Assembly (NCBI GenBank): GCA_014529385.2
Contig: CM043949.1
Coordinates: 108,373,977 to 108,437,976 of the forward strand
Direction of reading: 5' to 3'
Source of the DNA: Adiantum capillus-veneris
Lineage: Eukaryota; Streptophyta; Polypodiopsida; Polypodiales; Pteridaceae
Length of the DNA: 64,000 nucleotides
Shown piece after piece: positions 48,810 to 58,171 of this stretch (the stretch's first letter is position 1; each line of letters starts with the position of its first letter). Under the pieces are notes generated by a model. It made no database searches. It saw only the letters and a program-made list of their open reading frames with translations, and had not been told where the DNA came from. Made by a program: the position numbers and the translations under genes.

Positions 48810-50444
48810 TTGGCTGTGCAAAATGCTCTTGTGGAAAAGGATAGGAGAAAGAAGTGGTTTGATCGCCATGTGAAGGACAAGGACATCAAAGTTGGTGATA
48901 AAGTCCTCATGTATGGAGTACGTAAAGAGAAGAAAAAGTTGAAATATGCTGGTAAAGGACCATATAGAGTATGTGAAATTACCCCACAAGGTACCCTTCG
49001 TGTGGAAACTCTTGATGGAGTTGAAACCATTGGATTCCTCAATGGGAGTAAATTCAAAAGATATTATGATCCTTTAAGCCAAGAAGAACTACGGGCCATT
49101 CATCAAAAGAAGGCCGCCAAAGCACAAACCGAGTTAAACAAGATACAAGCTCAAGCTGAGGCTAAGGAGCGACAACAACGTATAAGACAAAAACGAGAGG
49201 CTAACCTTGGGGTCACAAATGCATTCCACGTGGAAATCGAAGAGGATGGGTTGGACTCTGACACACCTCTACGATACCCCATTGAGTTAAATAGTGCCTA
49301 TGGAAAAGTGCTATATAACGCCTTATTGGACACGGGTGCTAAATATAATCTGCTATCCTATGGGGTGTGGTGTCAGTTAGGGAAGCCACCTCTATCTGAG
49401 AGTATTATCCAAGTCAAGGGTGTCAACAAGAAAAAAACTACGGTTTTTGGAATCTGGCACACTTCTGTCAGTTATGAAAATGGGATTGTAGGTCAAGACT
49501 TTTTGGTCATGCCTACTGGAACTATGGAGGGTAATATAAACCTAGGCCGCACGTGGATGATAGCCACCAAATGCACTATTGATTGGGGGATTGGGGGTGT
49601 TACAATGCAAAAACCAACTCTTAGCCCTACCACTCAAGCCATAGTCCCTGAGATATTGCCTAAGGAAATAAAACCCAAGACATTGCATGTCCAGGAGGTT
49701 GAACCATACGTCCCCATAGCCCAACTCTCTAGAGCTTCAACTGATGTAGTTGAAAGAAAGCTTGAGACACACAAGAACCATCCTAATATAACACAGAAAA
49801 CATACAAGTGGGTCCCTAAAGCCTCTGTAGTGAGCATGGTTGATGCAAAAAAACGGAAACCTAGTAAGAACCGTCCCACTCACTCCAAGAAATGTAAAGA
49901 AACGTTGAGTTGGATTCCTAAACGCCTATTGGAAGCCCAAGGATACTATGAAGGAAATGATCAAATCTGGGTGCCCAAACGTAAAGTGTACTCTTACCTG
50001 TCACCTGGCCCATGTAAACCCAATCCTGTGGCTCCAAAACAAATTGAAAATCGCGGAAAAGAAAAAATCATGGAATGTTACACACCCGATCTAGAGCTAG
50101 TTTGGGTACCAAAGAAAGAACGATTTGTTCCACCTAGCTCAGGAACAGGGAAATCAAATGAAGCTTCTTGCTCTTCATGTAGTTCCTATACGCAAATAGA
50201 AGCTTCGACACAACCTCCACCTACCACTGTACATATCCATACAAGCACAAAAGAGTTTGCACCTCCCGGGGTAAGTTCACCATCTACAACAACGTTGCCA
50301 ATAAAATCATGGGAGAGTACCTTACCACCCTTGAAACTAGATGAAACGCATAGGGCGGTCGAAAACTATTGGTTAAAACCTTCACCCATAACAACTTGGA
50401 ACAATTGGTTTCAAAAGGTGACGACCTCCTTCCAAAAGGTATGA
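48810..50444 (+). CDS. C1 integrase C-terminus, second retropepsin (PR2) and W-[VI]-P-K tail
   Basis: Frame of 544 codons, in phase with gag-pol, so originally part of the same polyprotein. Residues 1-90 are the integrase C-terminus with K-G-P-Y-R-V (GPY motif). 91-135 is a charged helical linker. 140-270 is an aspartic protease-like domain: A-L-L-D-T-G-A at 171-177 (D174, nucleotides 49329-49340), a flap-like region, and N-L-G-R-T-W-M at 244-250. Residues 271-544 are a basic, Pro/Ser-rich tail with W-[VI]-P-K at 334, 368, 387 and 432. No chromodomain is seen. The canonical D-T-G here contrasts with D-G-G in PR1. It ends at TGA 50442. Confidence 0.9.
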   Translation: MAVQNALVEKDRRKKWFDRHVKDKDIKVGDKVLMYGVRKEKKKLKYAGKGPYRVCEITPQGTLRVETLDGVETIGFLNGSKFKRYYDPLSQEELRAIHQKKAAKAQTELNKIQAQAEAKERQQRIRQKREANLGVTNAFHVEIEEDGLDSDTPLRYPIELNSAYGKVLYNALLDTGAKYNLLSYGVWCQLGKPPLSESIIQVKGVNKKKTTVFGIWHTSVSYENGIVGQDFLVMPTGTMEGNINLGRTWMIATKCTIDWGIGGVTMQKPTLSPTTQAIVPEILPKEIKPKTLHVQEVEPYVPIAQLSRASTDVVERKLETHKNHPNITQKTYKWVPKASVVSMVDAKKRKPSKNRPTHSKKCKETLSWIPKRLLEAQGYYEGNDQIWVPKRKVYSYLSPGPCKPNPVAPKQIENRGKEKIMECYTPDLELVWVPKKERFVPPSSGTGKSNEASCSSCSSYTQIEASTQPPPTTVHIHTSTKEFAPPGVSSPSTTTLPIKSWESTLPPLKLDETHRAVENYWLKPSPITTWNNWFQKVTTSFQKV

Positions 50445-50715
50445 TCTACCCAAGGAAGGGGGGAGTGTTTGCTAACCTCAATCATTCACTCGCTCCCCTC
50501 TCAACCTTCCTCCCTGACCTCTCAATTCCAATCTTAGGGAATGTATATATATAGCCTTATACTCACAAAAAACAAAAATAGTAAAGAGCAAGAGCGACTA
50601 GCAACGAGAGAGCACCCTATCAGATCTTACATATAAGTCCAAATTCACCGTGTCAATTCAAGCAACACACAAAAACAACTCTTATGTTTTAAAGGCCTAA
50701 CCAAATCTATCTGTC
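50445..50715 (+). promoter_or_regulatory. Intergenic region before the accessory ORF, with TATA-like box
   Basis: TATATATATA at 50543-50553, about 165 bp upstream of the accessory ATG. Followed by A-rich DNA. It could be an internal promoter for the accessory ORF; C2 has lost this stretch by deletion. A purine run AAGGAAGGGGGGAG at 50453-50466 resembles an internal PPT. Confidence 0.45.
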
Positions 50716-51147
50716 TTGTCAGAAATGGCTACTTCACCAGAGGCATGCACTTCTATTTTTGATGAAAGGTACCCTTTGTCTTTTCCTCAAGTGTTCTACG
50801 TATGCTACCCTATACTTTCTTGCGAATGGGATTTGATAGAGAGCCTTGCATGTGAGAGAAATTTTGAGGTGTTAGAATGGCTGATACGTCTATGGCTAAC
50901 TAGTGATCCCTACCCAGTAGCGAATGTGTCTCCAATGGCACATGCTTATTCTTTTGCACAAGATGAGTATCCACGCATCGCGAGGTTCTTGATTAGCATG
51001 CTTGCACAAGAGGATGATGAAGAGGAACTAATAGAGACCGAGGAAGACTATGGCCTTACGGACAACGATTTTATTTATCTAGATGATGAGGATAGAGGCC
51101 TAGCCTTAGGGTGGCCACCCGGTTTATATAATATCCTCTTTCCTTGA
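50716..51147 (+). CDS. Accessory ORF of family C, 143 codons, unknown function
   Basis: Intact frame from ATG to TGA between pol and the 3' LTR. The protein has a Tyr/Trp/Leu-rich first half and an acidic C-terminal third, ending G-W-P-P-G-L-Y-N-I-L-F-P. No signal peptide, transmembrane segment or zinc motif is evident. It stays open in C1 although the 9.3-kb gag-pol frame has six stops; for 430 bp that could be chance. In C2 the same ORF is also open, with five amino-acid differences. It is not in the gag-pol frame phase and is separated by 271 bp, so it needs its own start or a spliced mRNA. Confidence 0.78.
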   Translation: MSEMATSPEACTSIFDERYPLSFPQVFYVCYPILSCEWDLIESLACERNFEVLEWLIRLWLTSDPYPVANVSPMAHAYSFAQDEYPRIARFLISMLAQEDDEEELIETEEDYGLTDNDFIYLDDEDRGLALGWPPGLYNILFP

Positions 51148-52353
51148 TTCTAAAAGGGGTGACAGATAGGTAGGTTAGGGGTCTAGATTGTGTTTTGAGT
51201 TTGTTTTTTAGGAGTTTTAATTTTTCACACTGACATGCCTCCTAGAGGTATAGTGCCTGTTTTTGGATGTGTTAGGTAGGACTTATATGGATCTCCATCC
51301 ACATGGTTGAGGACATCTGCTTCAACGAAATGAGCCACTCCATACCTCCAGGTGTACTACTTTCCATGATTCATGTTGGTGGATATGTGTAATTGCTAAT
51401 AATGATTTTTCATTCTTTGTTTGAGTGCAATAGTTATGATGTTATCTGCCATTATAGATGTATAAATTTGTCTTTGCTTAAGTTGATTGAACTCCAGTTT
51501 AATCTTATGGATGAGCCTGGAGATTAGGAGACCGTGACTTTAGGTTAACTCATTTACTTGACCACTAGGCCTAGCTAATAAAATTATCCGAGTATTTGAG
51601 ACCTTAGGAATGTTTTAGGCAGAGAAAGGCTTGCTCACTCAAACAACAAAAAACACTAGTGCGAATACCAAGGAAATGGAAGCAAAAAAAAAACATAAGT
51701 GCCACAAATGAAAAATCTTACGCTGGAAGAGAAATCCTGGCTTGAATTGGTACTTCACTCACATGTATTGTCTATGGTACTAGAGCCCTAGAGGTTCCCA
51801 GTGTGGGCGCTTTTCCTTGAGAAGCAAAAAACCCCGGACATACAAAATAAGCACACACGTCACATGATTGTGACCCAAAGTAAAAAAGTATTAAAAAAAA
51901 TATAAAATAAAAAAAATAAAAGACTTCCATTGAGCTTACGTTAACATTTCAAGCTTTTGTTTGCAGTTGTGAGACCGAGTTGGCTAATCAAAGCTGAAAA
52001 GCATAATTAGGGAATCTTGCATTTAGATAATCTTCTTAGCTTAGCTAGTACTAGAGTAGTTGTTTTAACCTTAGTCATAGCTAACTAATTGATAGACTCA
52101 CCCATAAGCTCAAAACTCTTGATTAATTAATTTACTCAAAGTGCAATTTATTTGTCCTTAATGGCAGTCCAACATTTCATAAATCTTGCATTTACTCATT
52201 TCCACATGTACTTTACATTCCCCTCATGATTTATGGCAATATAATTCCGCTTGCTAAAACAGTGACTTTGCCTTGCAGATTCAAATCTAGATGCTCTACA
52301 ACATGGACATCCCAAGCTTCAACTCAATAGCTTCCGAGGACGGAATCTACATC
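51148..52353 (+). other. C1 3' untranslated region
   Basis: About 1.2 kb, no gene. Shared with C2 and element E. A polypyrimidine-CAG string (TTTGCCTTGCAG) at about 52268-52279 is conserved in position with element E. Confidence 0.85.
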
Positions 52354-52367
52354 AGGAAGGGGGGCAA
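52354..52367 (+). promoter_or_regulatory. C1 polypurine tract
   Basis: AGGAAGGGGGGCAA directly before the 3' LTR: the plus-strand primer site. Confidence 0.92.
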
Positions 52368-52667
52368 TGTTAACCCTCGTGGCTCACGGACACCCTATCG
52401 CCTACGACGGACACTGTAACCGTATTATTTATTTAAGTAGAGTCAGGCACCGGGCTTGTCGGTCCAATAGGGAAAGGTAGAGTGATCACCGATGAGAGGT
52501 GCACTCTAACACGAACATGCTAGGGTTAGTTGGCTAAGCATGGGCGCCCAAGTGTGAATGGGGTGAGCTCACATAAAAGCCAATTAAACCTAAAATTGAG
52601 TCATTCTCTCATTGTACAATAGAAGCTGCTCTTGCTCCATCTCCACCTTCTCCTTCACCATCTCCTT

Positions 52668-52761
<94 letters not shown>

Positions 52762-53007
52762 GAGTGTGTGTGCGATCAAGCGTTGCGGCGGCACGACGGC
52801 GGCGAGGCGGTTGAGCGCGGCGTAGGGGCGTCTCCCTCTTCTTCGCGGCGAGGAATCCTCTACGGCAGGAGCATAAGGCGGTGAGTGACACACCATTGCC
52901 CTCTTTGAGCTTACTAGTTAAACTAGTTGTGTGCTTGGAGCCGTCTGCGGCTCGTACACGGTGTATCGGCAAGTCCCTTGCTTCGACAGTGCGGCAAGGA
53001 GCGCACA
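52368..53007 (+). repeat. C1 3' LTR
   Basis: 640 bp, TGTTAACCCTCG to GCGCACA. It is longer than the 5' LTR because its TG/GA tract (52667-52759) has expanded. Confidence 0.97.
52667..52759 (+). repeat. (TG)n(GA)n microsatellite in C1 3' LTR
   Basis: About 13 TG then 33 GA units. Confidence 0.97.
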
Positions 53008-53012
53008 ATAAT
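53008..53012 (+). repeat. C1 target-site duplication, right (ATAAT)
   Basis: Identical to 39478-39482. Confidence 0.97.
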
Positions 53013-53924
53013 GTACAAATAGGCATGAAAAAGAGTGGGTTGCTAGAGCCTACTGAAAATGTTTTGGGTTTGTGTGAACAAGTTTCTTTTGTAGATACTA
53101 TGGGTGAGCTTGATGCTATAATGGGGTCTAGTTTGCATCTTGAAAATGAAGTTGTGGAAGTTTGCTCTATGGAAATGTATCAAGTAATAGAAGCCTTTAA
53201 AGAAAGCCAAATAGTTGGCCCAGAAGTCCATGTTGAAACTAAATACAAGAGTGTAGCAAAGAAGGTGAAACCAGTAGCTTCACCCTTACCACCCAACAAC
53301 AGGGAAAAGATTGAGCAGGCTTCTTTACAACCAAGTTTGAGGAATCCTAAAAAGATTGGGCATACCTTCACAAAGGAGTCTTTCCAAGACTTGCAGATTG
53401 GTCGCGAGGAGTTTCTAACACAGGAGGAGACAAAGTGCTTCAAAGAAATGCTTTCAAAGCATGGTAAGGCTTTTGCATTTGAGCCACATGAGATAGGATG
53501 TGATCCTTCTATTGTAGCTCCTATGGTAATTTTCACAATACCTCATGTGCCTTGGAATCTGCGGCCTATTCCGGTTCCAAAGGCTCATTTGCCAAAGTTA
53601 GTAGAGCTACTGAATGAAAAAATCAAAATGGGAATCTTGGAGCCTTCTTGTGCTCCATACTCAAACAGGTGGTTCACAGTTCCGAAGAAGAATGGTTCTC
53701 TACGCTTCATCCAAGATATGCAACCAGTGAACAAGGTGACAATTAGAAATGTAGGTACATGTCCAATTGTGGATGAGTTTGCAGAGGCATTTGCAGGGAG
53801 GGCAATCTACTCAATGGGGGATCTCTACTCAGGGTATGATCAATTTCAGCTTACAATCGAAAGCAGAGACTTGACAACCATGAGGACACCTTTGGGTTTG
53901 GTAAGGATGTGTACCTTGCCATAG
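53013..53924 (+). pseudogene. Element D RT, N-terminal half
   Basis: In frame with the upstream D pol frame at 39321-39482 once C1 is removed. It contains P-V-P-K-A-H-L-P-K, the fingers motif V-P-K-K-N-G-S-L-R-F-I-Q-D, and S-M-G-D-L-Y-S-G-Y-D-Q-F with the first catalytic Asp. Ends at TAG 53922 inside L-P-x-G-A-T-N-S, where Gln (CAG) is expected. The sequence upstream of 53007 that is open in this frame belongs to the C1 LTR, not to D. Confidence 0.85.
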
Positions 53925-53948
53925 GGAGCAACCAACTCGATTGCACAT

Positions 53949-54398
53949 ATGATGAATGGGATGAATAAGGTCTTACGTGACTTTATTCCTCAAATCACAA
54001 TGCCTTTCATTGATGATTTTCCTATCAAAGGATGTGAAGAAAGTGACAAAGATGAAGCTTTGGATCTCAAGGGATGTCGCAGGTTTGTGGTAAATCACAT
54101 AAATGATTGTGATAAAATTTTTTCTAGGTTGGAAGAAGTGAATCTTACATTGTCAGGGAAAAAGTCTATGTTTGGTGTCAATGAAGTGCTTATTGTGGGG
54201 CACATGTGCGGGCCATATGGTAGGAAACCTTGTCCAACAAAGGTAGATGCCATCCAAAGAATGAAAGAAACGTGCACTAGCATCACTGAGGTTAGAAGGT
54301 TTCTGGGAGCATGTGTCTTCTATGTTATTTGGATTCCACATTATGCACATGTAGCTGATCCTCTTTATCAGCTGCTTAGAAAGAATAAGAATTTTTAA
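53949..54398 (+). pseudogene. Element D RT, polymerase box and thumb
   Basis: Same frame. The polymerase box reads P-F-I-D-D-F-P-I-K-G (residues 19-28), unlike the Y-L-D-D-I-L-[IV]-[YF] of common plant Ty3/gypsy. L-S-G-K-K-S, I-V-G-H-M-C and R-R-F-L-G-A-C follow. Ends at TAA 54396, where Glu is likely, and reads on into RNase H. Confidence 0.87.
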
Positions 54399-54422
54399 TG
54401 GACAAAAGCACATGTAAAATCC

Positions 54423-55376
54423 ATGAAAAAGCTAAAGGAGTTGCTCCAGTCAGCAACAACTTTGAGAAAGGTAGACTATGAGTGTCAAAGACCAGTAATT
54501 GTGATAGTAGACACCAGTCCTACAGGGATTGGATGGGAAATAGGGCAAGATGACAAAGGACACAGGTGTGTGGTAAGATTTGGAGCAAAGGTGCTAAGTG
54601 CTTGCCAAAGAAACTATCCACAGATAAAGAGAGAGTTATGGGGTATGGTTACAACCTTGAAAACTGGGAAAGAGTACCTAATTGGTGCATGTGTGGTTGT
54701 AGAAACAGATTGTCTACCACTTCTTGGGTTGATTACAAGCTGCTCAACTCCAGACATTGCTATGTTGCGGTGGATTGCCTACATTAAGTCCTTAAATGCT
54801 GAGTTTAAGCACATTGCAGGTAAAGACAATACAGTGGCAGATATGCTATCAAGGGCAAGGTATGAAGATGAGTCACAAATGATTGACGAGGGAGATGATG
54901 TAGGCACAAAGTTCTATTCTATCTCTCATGTCAAAGGTAACAATGTTTGCATGACTAATCTACTTGAATCATTCTTGAAAGAGCTTTATGAAGGTGATTG
55001 GCTTCTTATTGGAAGCTACTTGAGTACTCTAACAAAACAGGATGATTGGTCTGAACAAAAATTCAAGAGGATACGCAGGAAAGCATATGGGTACTTTTTG
55101 AGGGATGGTTACTTGTGGAAGCATCCTAAACAAAAGGGTGCTACACCACAAAGGGTTATATGTAAAAAAGAGACTCAAGTAAAGCTCATGCAAGAGTTTC
55201 ATGAGAGTCTATGGGCTGGACACAGGGGTGTATGGGCAACCTTCTCCAATTTGAAAGAAAAATACTGGTGGAAGGGTATGTATAAAGATGTATCTCAGTT
55301 TGTAGAGACATGTGTAACTTGTCAAGTGTATTCAAATGTTCACATCGTGATGGATTGCACCCTACATATCCACTAG
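54423..55376 (+). pseudogene. Element D RNase H and integrase zinc domain
   Basis: Same frame, 317 codons. RNase H residues D30 (V-D-T-S-P), E71 (K-R-E-L-W-G), D96 (E-T-D-C-L-P) and D140 (A-D-M-L-S-R). The integrase zinc domain follows with H-E-S-L-W-A-G-H (H-X6-H) and C-V-T-C. A one-base frameshift near 55335 breaks the join to the integrase core. Confidence 0.88.
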
Positions 55377-56374
55377 CCATGCACTATAAATGGGTTGTGG
55401 ATATAGTCACAATGCCTCTAGGACTCTGGCAGATGAGATACTTGGTTCTTGCACGAGAGGACCTGACTAACCAGGTTGAAGGAAGAGCATTAAGAGCTAA
55501 AACCACAGAAGCTGTGTGCAAATTCCTTCTTGATGAGGTGATTTGCCGTTATGGTTGTGTGGGAAAAATCACTGCAGATAGAGGTGAACTAGATGCCGAA
55601 GAAGCAAGGGAGTTCTTTTCTAGATTAGGAATCAAGCTTTCTCTTACTACAGCTTACAACCCTGAAGCCAATGGAAAGAGTGAGAGAGGGCATCCTCCTA
55701 TCATCAAAGCTTTGGCCACTTGCGAAGGAAGAGTTGGTGAGTGGCCAAAACTGTTACCATATGCTTTATGGGCTGATCGTACAACACATAGCTCAGTAAC
55801 TGGCTACATGCCTGCGGAGCTAATGTATGGTCAAAAGCCAGTGATGCCGATTGAAGATACAATTCTCACATGGAATGTACTACCTTGGCAAGAGGGGCTT
55901 AGCAGGGAAGATCTCCTTGCACTGCGTATAAGGCAGCTAGAGAGAAGACCTGGAGACATTGAAGCTGCAAGAGAACGACTCAAAAATGCAAGGTTGAAAA
56001 ACAAGGAATACTTTGATAAGCGACATCGACTCAGGAGCAAAGCAATTGACAAAGGTGACTGGGTTTTGGTGTGTGATAGTAGCCTTGATAACCATCACAC
56101 AGTCATGCGTAAGTTTTCAAAAAGATGGTTTGGACCGTATGTTGTAGAGCATGTGCATGAAAATGCTACTTACAGCTTGTCTGAACTAGATGGTACAAAA
56201 GTAAAGATTCCCATTGCAGGAAAAAGGATCAAAATGTTTAAGAGAAGAGGAGACAATGATCCAGAAGATGTTGATGAGGAAGAAGAGCAAACCACAAGTA
56301 AAGATCAAAGTGAAGATGAAGATTTGGAATCATCCAGTGAAGAAGAAAACAAGGAAGATGTACAAGAGGGCTGA
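55310..56374 (+). pseudogene. Element D integrase core and C-terminus
   Basis: 354 codons in another frame because of the frameshift near 55335; the true domain starts at about residue 13. Catalytic residues D31 (V-V-D-I-V), D90 (T-A-D-R-G) and E125 (N-G-K-S-E), with X34 between the last two. A W-F-G-P-Y-V-V motif (GPY type) lies in the C-terminal part. The last 45 residues are almost all Glu, Asp and Ser. No chromodomain. Confidence 0.87.
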
Positions 56375-56420
56375 TCTTACAAAGAAATAATGTGGCACAT
56401 ACTGGAGGATGTGCAGGTTT

Positions 56421-56432
56421 AGAGAGGGTGGA
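56421..56432 (+). promoter_or_regulatory. Element D polypurine tract
   Basis: AGAGAGGGTGGA directly before TGTTGTGCTG, 46 bp after the pol stop. Confidence 0.65.
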
Positions 56433-56610
56433 TGTTGTGCTGTGACACGTACATAGTGGGAACGCATGCTACAAGATCTATCTTGTAACTTTTTAGATAC
56501 ATAATTATCTTTCCTATAATGTACATATGCATATTTAAGTATAATAATAAGACTTCTATCTCATCCTATTATTTTTCTCAAGGGTAACCTATCCTTACTT
56601 TACCATCAGA
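56433..56610 (+). repeat. Element D 3' LTR, start defined, end uncertain
   Basis: Begins TGTTGTGCTGTGACACG. An ATATTTAAG string near 56533 may be the TATA box. The end is a guess; no 5' LTR partner is visible. Confidence 0.45.
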
Positions 56611-56733
56611 AAATACTATGGGAAAAGCTCAATAGCTCCGCCTCTTTAACTTGGGGCAAAAAGCATTGATTCTTTATTTCTACTATCTCATTATCATCTC
56701 ACACCCTAGCTAGATCCTATATCTAGGGTAAAC

Positions 56734-56738
<5 letters not shown>

Positions 56739-56793
<55 letters not shown>
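56739..56793 (+). repeat. (AT)n microsatellite
   Basis: About 27 units. Confidence 0.97.
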
Positions 56794-56795
<2 letters not shown>

Positions 56796-56819
56796 TATGT
56801 ATTTTTTATACTTTTCTTA

Positions 56820-57600
56820 TATTTCTTTTTAAATAGCTACTAGGAGGGAATCAAATCCTAGTGGGACACTAGGTGGCATGATTTCAAAGATACACTTATT
56901 TTAATGCATTATTGCAAGCATGATTACAAAAACTTGTCAACGAGCAATGTCATACTTTCATATGGCATGAGGTGTCCTTTGGAATTAAATGAAAGTCTAG
57001 GCTAAGGGGACCACGGGAAGACTTTTGCTGCCAGAAATGGACCCTATTTTGATGAATTTTTTACACAAGGTTCCAATCCGAATTGGAAAATTATTTTAAA
57101 ATGAAAATCGTAGCTAATGAGCTGAAGTTTTTGCCCATATTTTTACTTTTTTATTTAGAGCCACGGTTGAGGAGATATGATCAAAATACTGGACCCCAGT
57201 CTGCCCACATCATGCAGGGACAACTCATTTCCAACTTTTCCAATTCCTATTCACACTGGCTCCTCTCTTCTTGTGTAAACCCTTGGGGGTTCCCTTCACC
57301 TATAAAAGGGGACCTCTTCTTCCTTGAAAAGGAACTCAAGCATTCAAGCCATTGATGAGAGGAATTCTTAAGGGAGTGAGTAGTAATGCCTAATTGTACT
57401 TAGCCCCATTAACATAAGCCCAAGCCTACACTTTCTCCTAGAGGAAGACTAGCCATTCTTGTACGCAATCCTTGGAAGATCAACTCTAATCAAAGAAGGT
57501 GTTGTACTTGGCATATCAATCAAAGTGGAGTGCTCCCCTCTTCTTCTCTCTCCATCAATAATGGTGCCGAAGGGTTTGTCAAGTAAGATGTGTTTTACAT
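56820..57600 (+). repeat. LTR-like segment with TATA box, copy 1
   Basis: Resembles 62440-63420 in order and wording: a CTGAATTTT-type block, a GTAGCT…GAGCTGAA…TTTTGCC block (57109-57137 against 62617-62642), GGACCCCAGT-T-CCCA (57191 against 62698), and a later TATAAAAG. Probably LTRs of one old family. Boundaries are not fixed. Confidence 0.4.
57301..57307 (+). promoter_or_regulatory. TATA box in LTR-like segment 1
   Basis: TATAAAA followed by GGGG, with CTTCACC upstream. Confidence 0.5.
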
Positions 57601-57649
57601 TGATGTTTTCTTGATTTCTTGTTGTTTTCTTTTTCATCTCTTATCCGAC

Positions 57650-57754
<105 letters not shown>

Positions 57755-57952
57755 CTAATCTCATCTCCTTAACCAAACCTATCTCTCTCATTCTTAGTAA
57801 TTCATCCTCTCTGCAAATTCTAGGTTCTCTTTTCTACAGGTACATCTCTCCCCGCAGTATCTTTATTGCCTACGGGCAAGAATAGGGCTTGGGAGGGAAA
57901 CTTCTAATCTCTTCACTTCTCTCATATCTACATTTCTCACATACTATCCTAG

Positions 57953-58171
57953 ATGAATAACCCACATGATGATCATTTCTATCGCTTTCACTCTGTACGA
58001 TCTATTAGAATTAACGTATGGATTAGCCGTAAAATACACTTTCAACAACGTATAGTGTTTCTCTTTGGCCCAGAAAGGCTTAATGAAATACTTCTATCAC
58101 CGGATCCCATCATACTACCTCTCATAGACTATAACTTTTCTTTTGACGTAAGCGTAGTTATCTTGCTATGA
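57953..58171 (+). CDS. Small ORF 1 of a paralogous pair, unknown function
   Basis: 72 codons, ATG to TGA. It overlaps the next ORF by ATGA. Residues 20-72 align without gaps to residues 18-70 of the next ORF with about 24 identities in 53 columns, including L-F-G, R-L-N, I-L-P and D-V. No known motif. It may be coding, or a duplicated decayed exon; in either case the duplication is real. Confidence 0.45.
   Translation: MNNPHDDHFYRFHSVRSIRINVWISRKIHFQQRIVFLFGPERLNEILLSPDPIILPLIDYNFSFDVSVVILL

Larger units (their letters stand above)
39483..53007 (+). mobile_element. Element C1: near-complete Ty3/gypsy retrotransposon of family C
   Basis: 13,525 bp with both LTRs, a perfect 5-bp target duplication (ATAAT), PBS, leader, a single long gag-pol frame (41097-50444), an accessory ORF (50716-51147), a 3' untranslated region and PPT. 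Domain order is gag, PR1, linker, RT, RNase H, integrase, PR2, tail. PR before RT before integrase, a GPY motif, and a tRNA-Asp-like PBS place it in plant Ty3/gypsy. The large size recalls the Athila/Tat group, but I cannot assign the clade without a tree. Six in-frame stops make it inactive. By eye the LTRs differ at about ten positions outside the microsatellite, so it is fairly young. Confidence 0.97.
53008..56432 (+). mobile_element. Element D, 3' part
   Basis: Continuation of the pol gene of element D: RT, RNase H, integrase, acidic C-terminus, then PPT and start of the 3' LTR at 56433. Same strand as C1. Confidence 0.88.

Noticed and set aside
50716..51147. Envelope-like protein for the accessory ORF
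   Set aside because: No signal peptide or clear membrane segment; strongly acidic. Position alone is not enough.
13914..53007. C1 and C2 as arms of one inverted duplication
   Set aside because: Each has its own target duplication in a different host element, so they are separate insertions.
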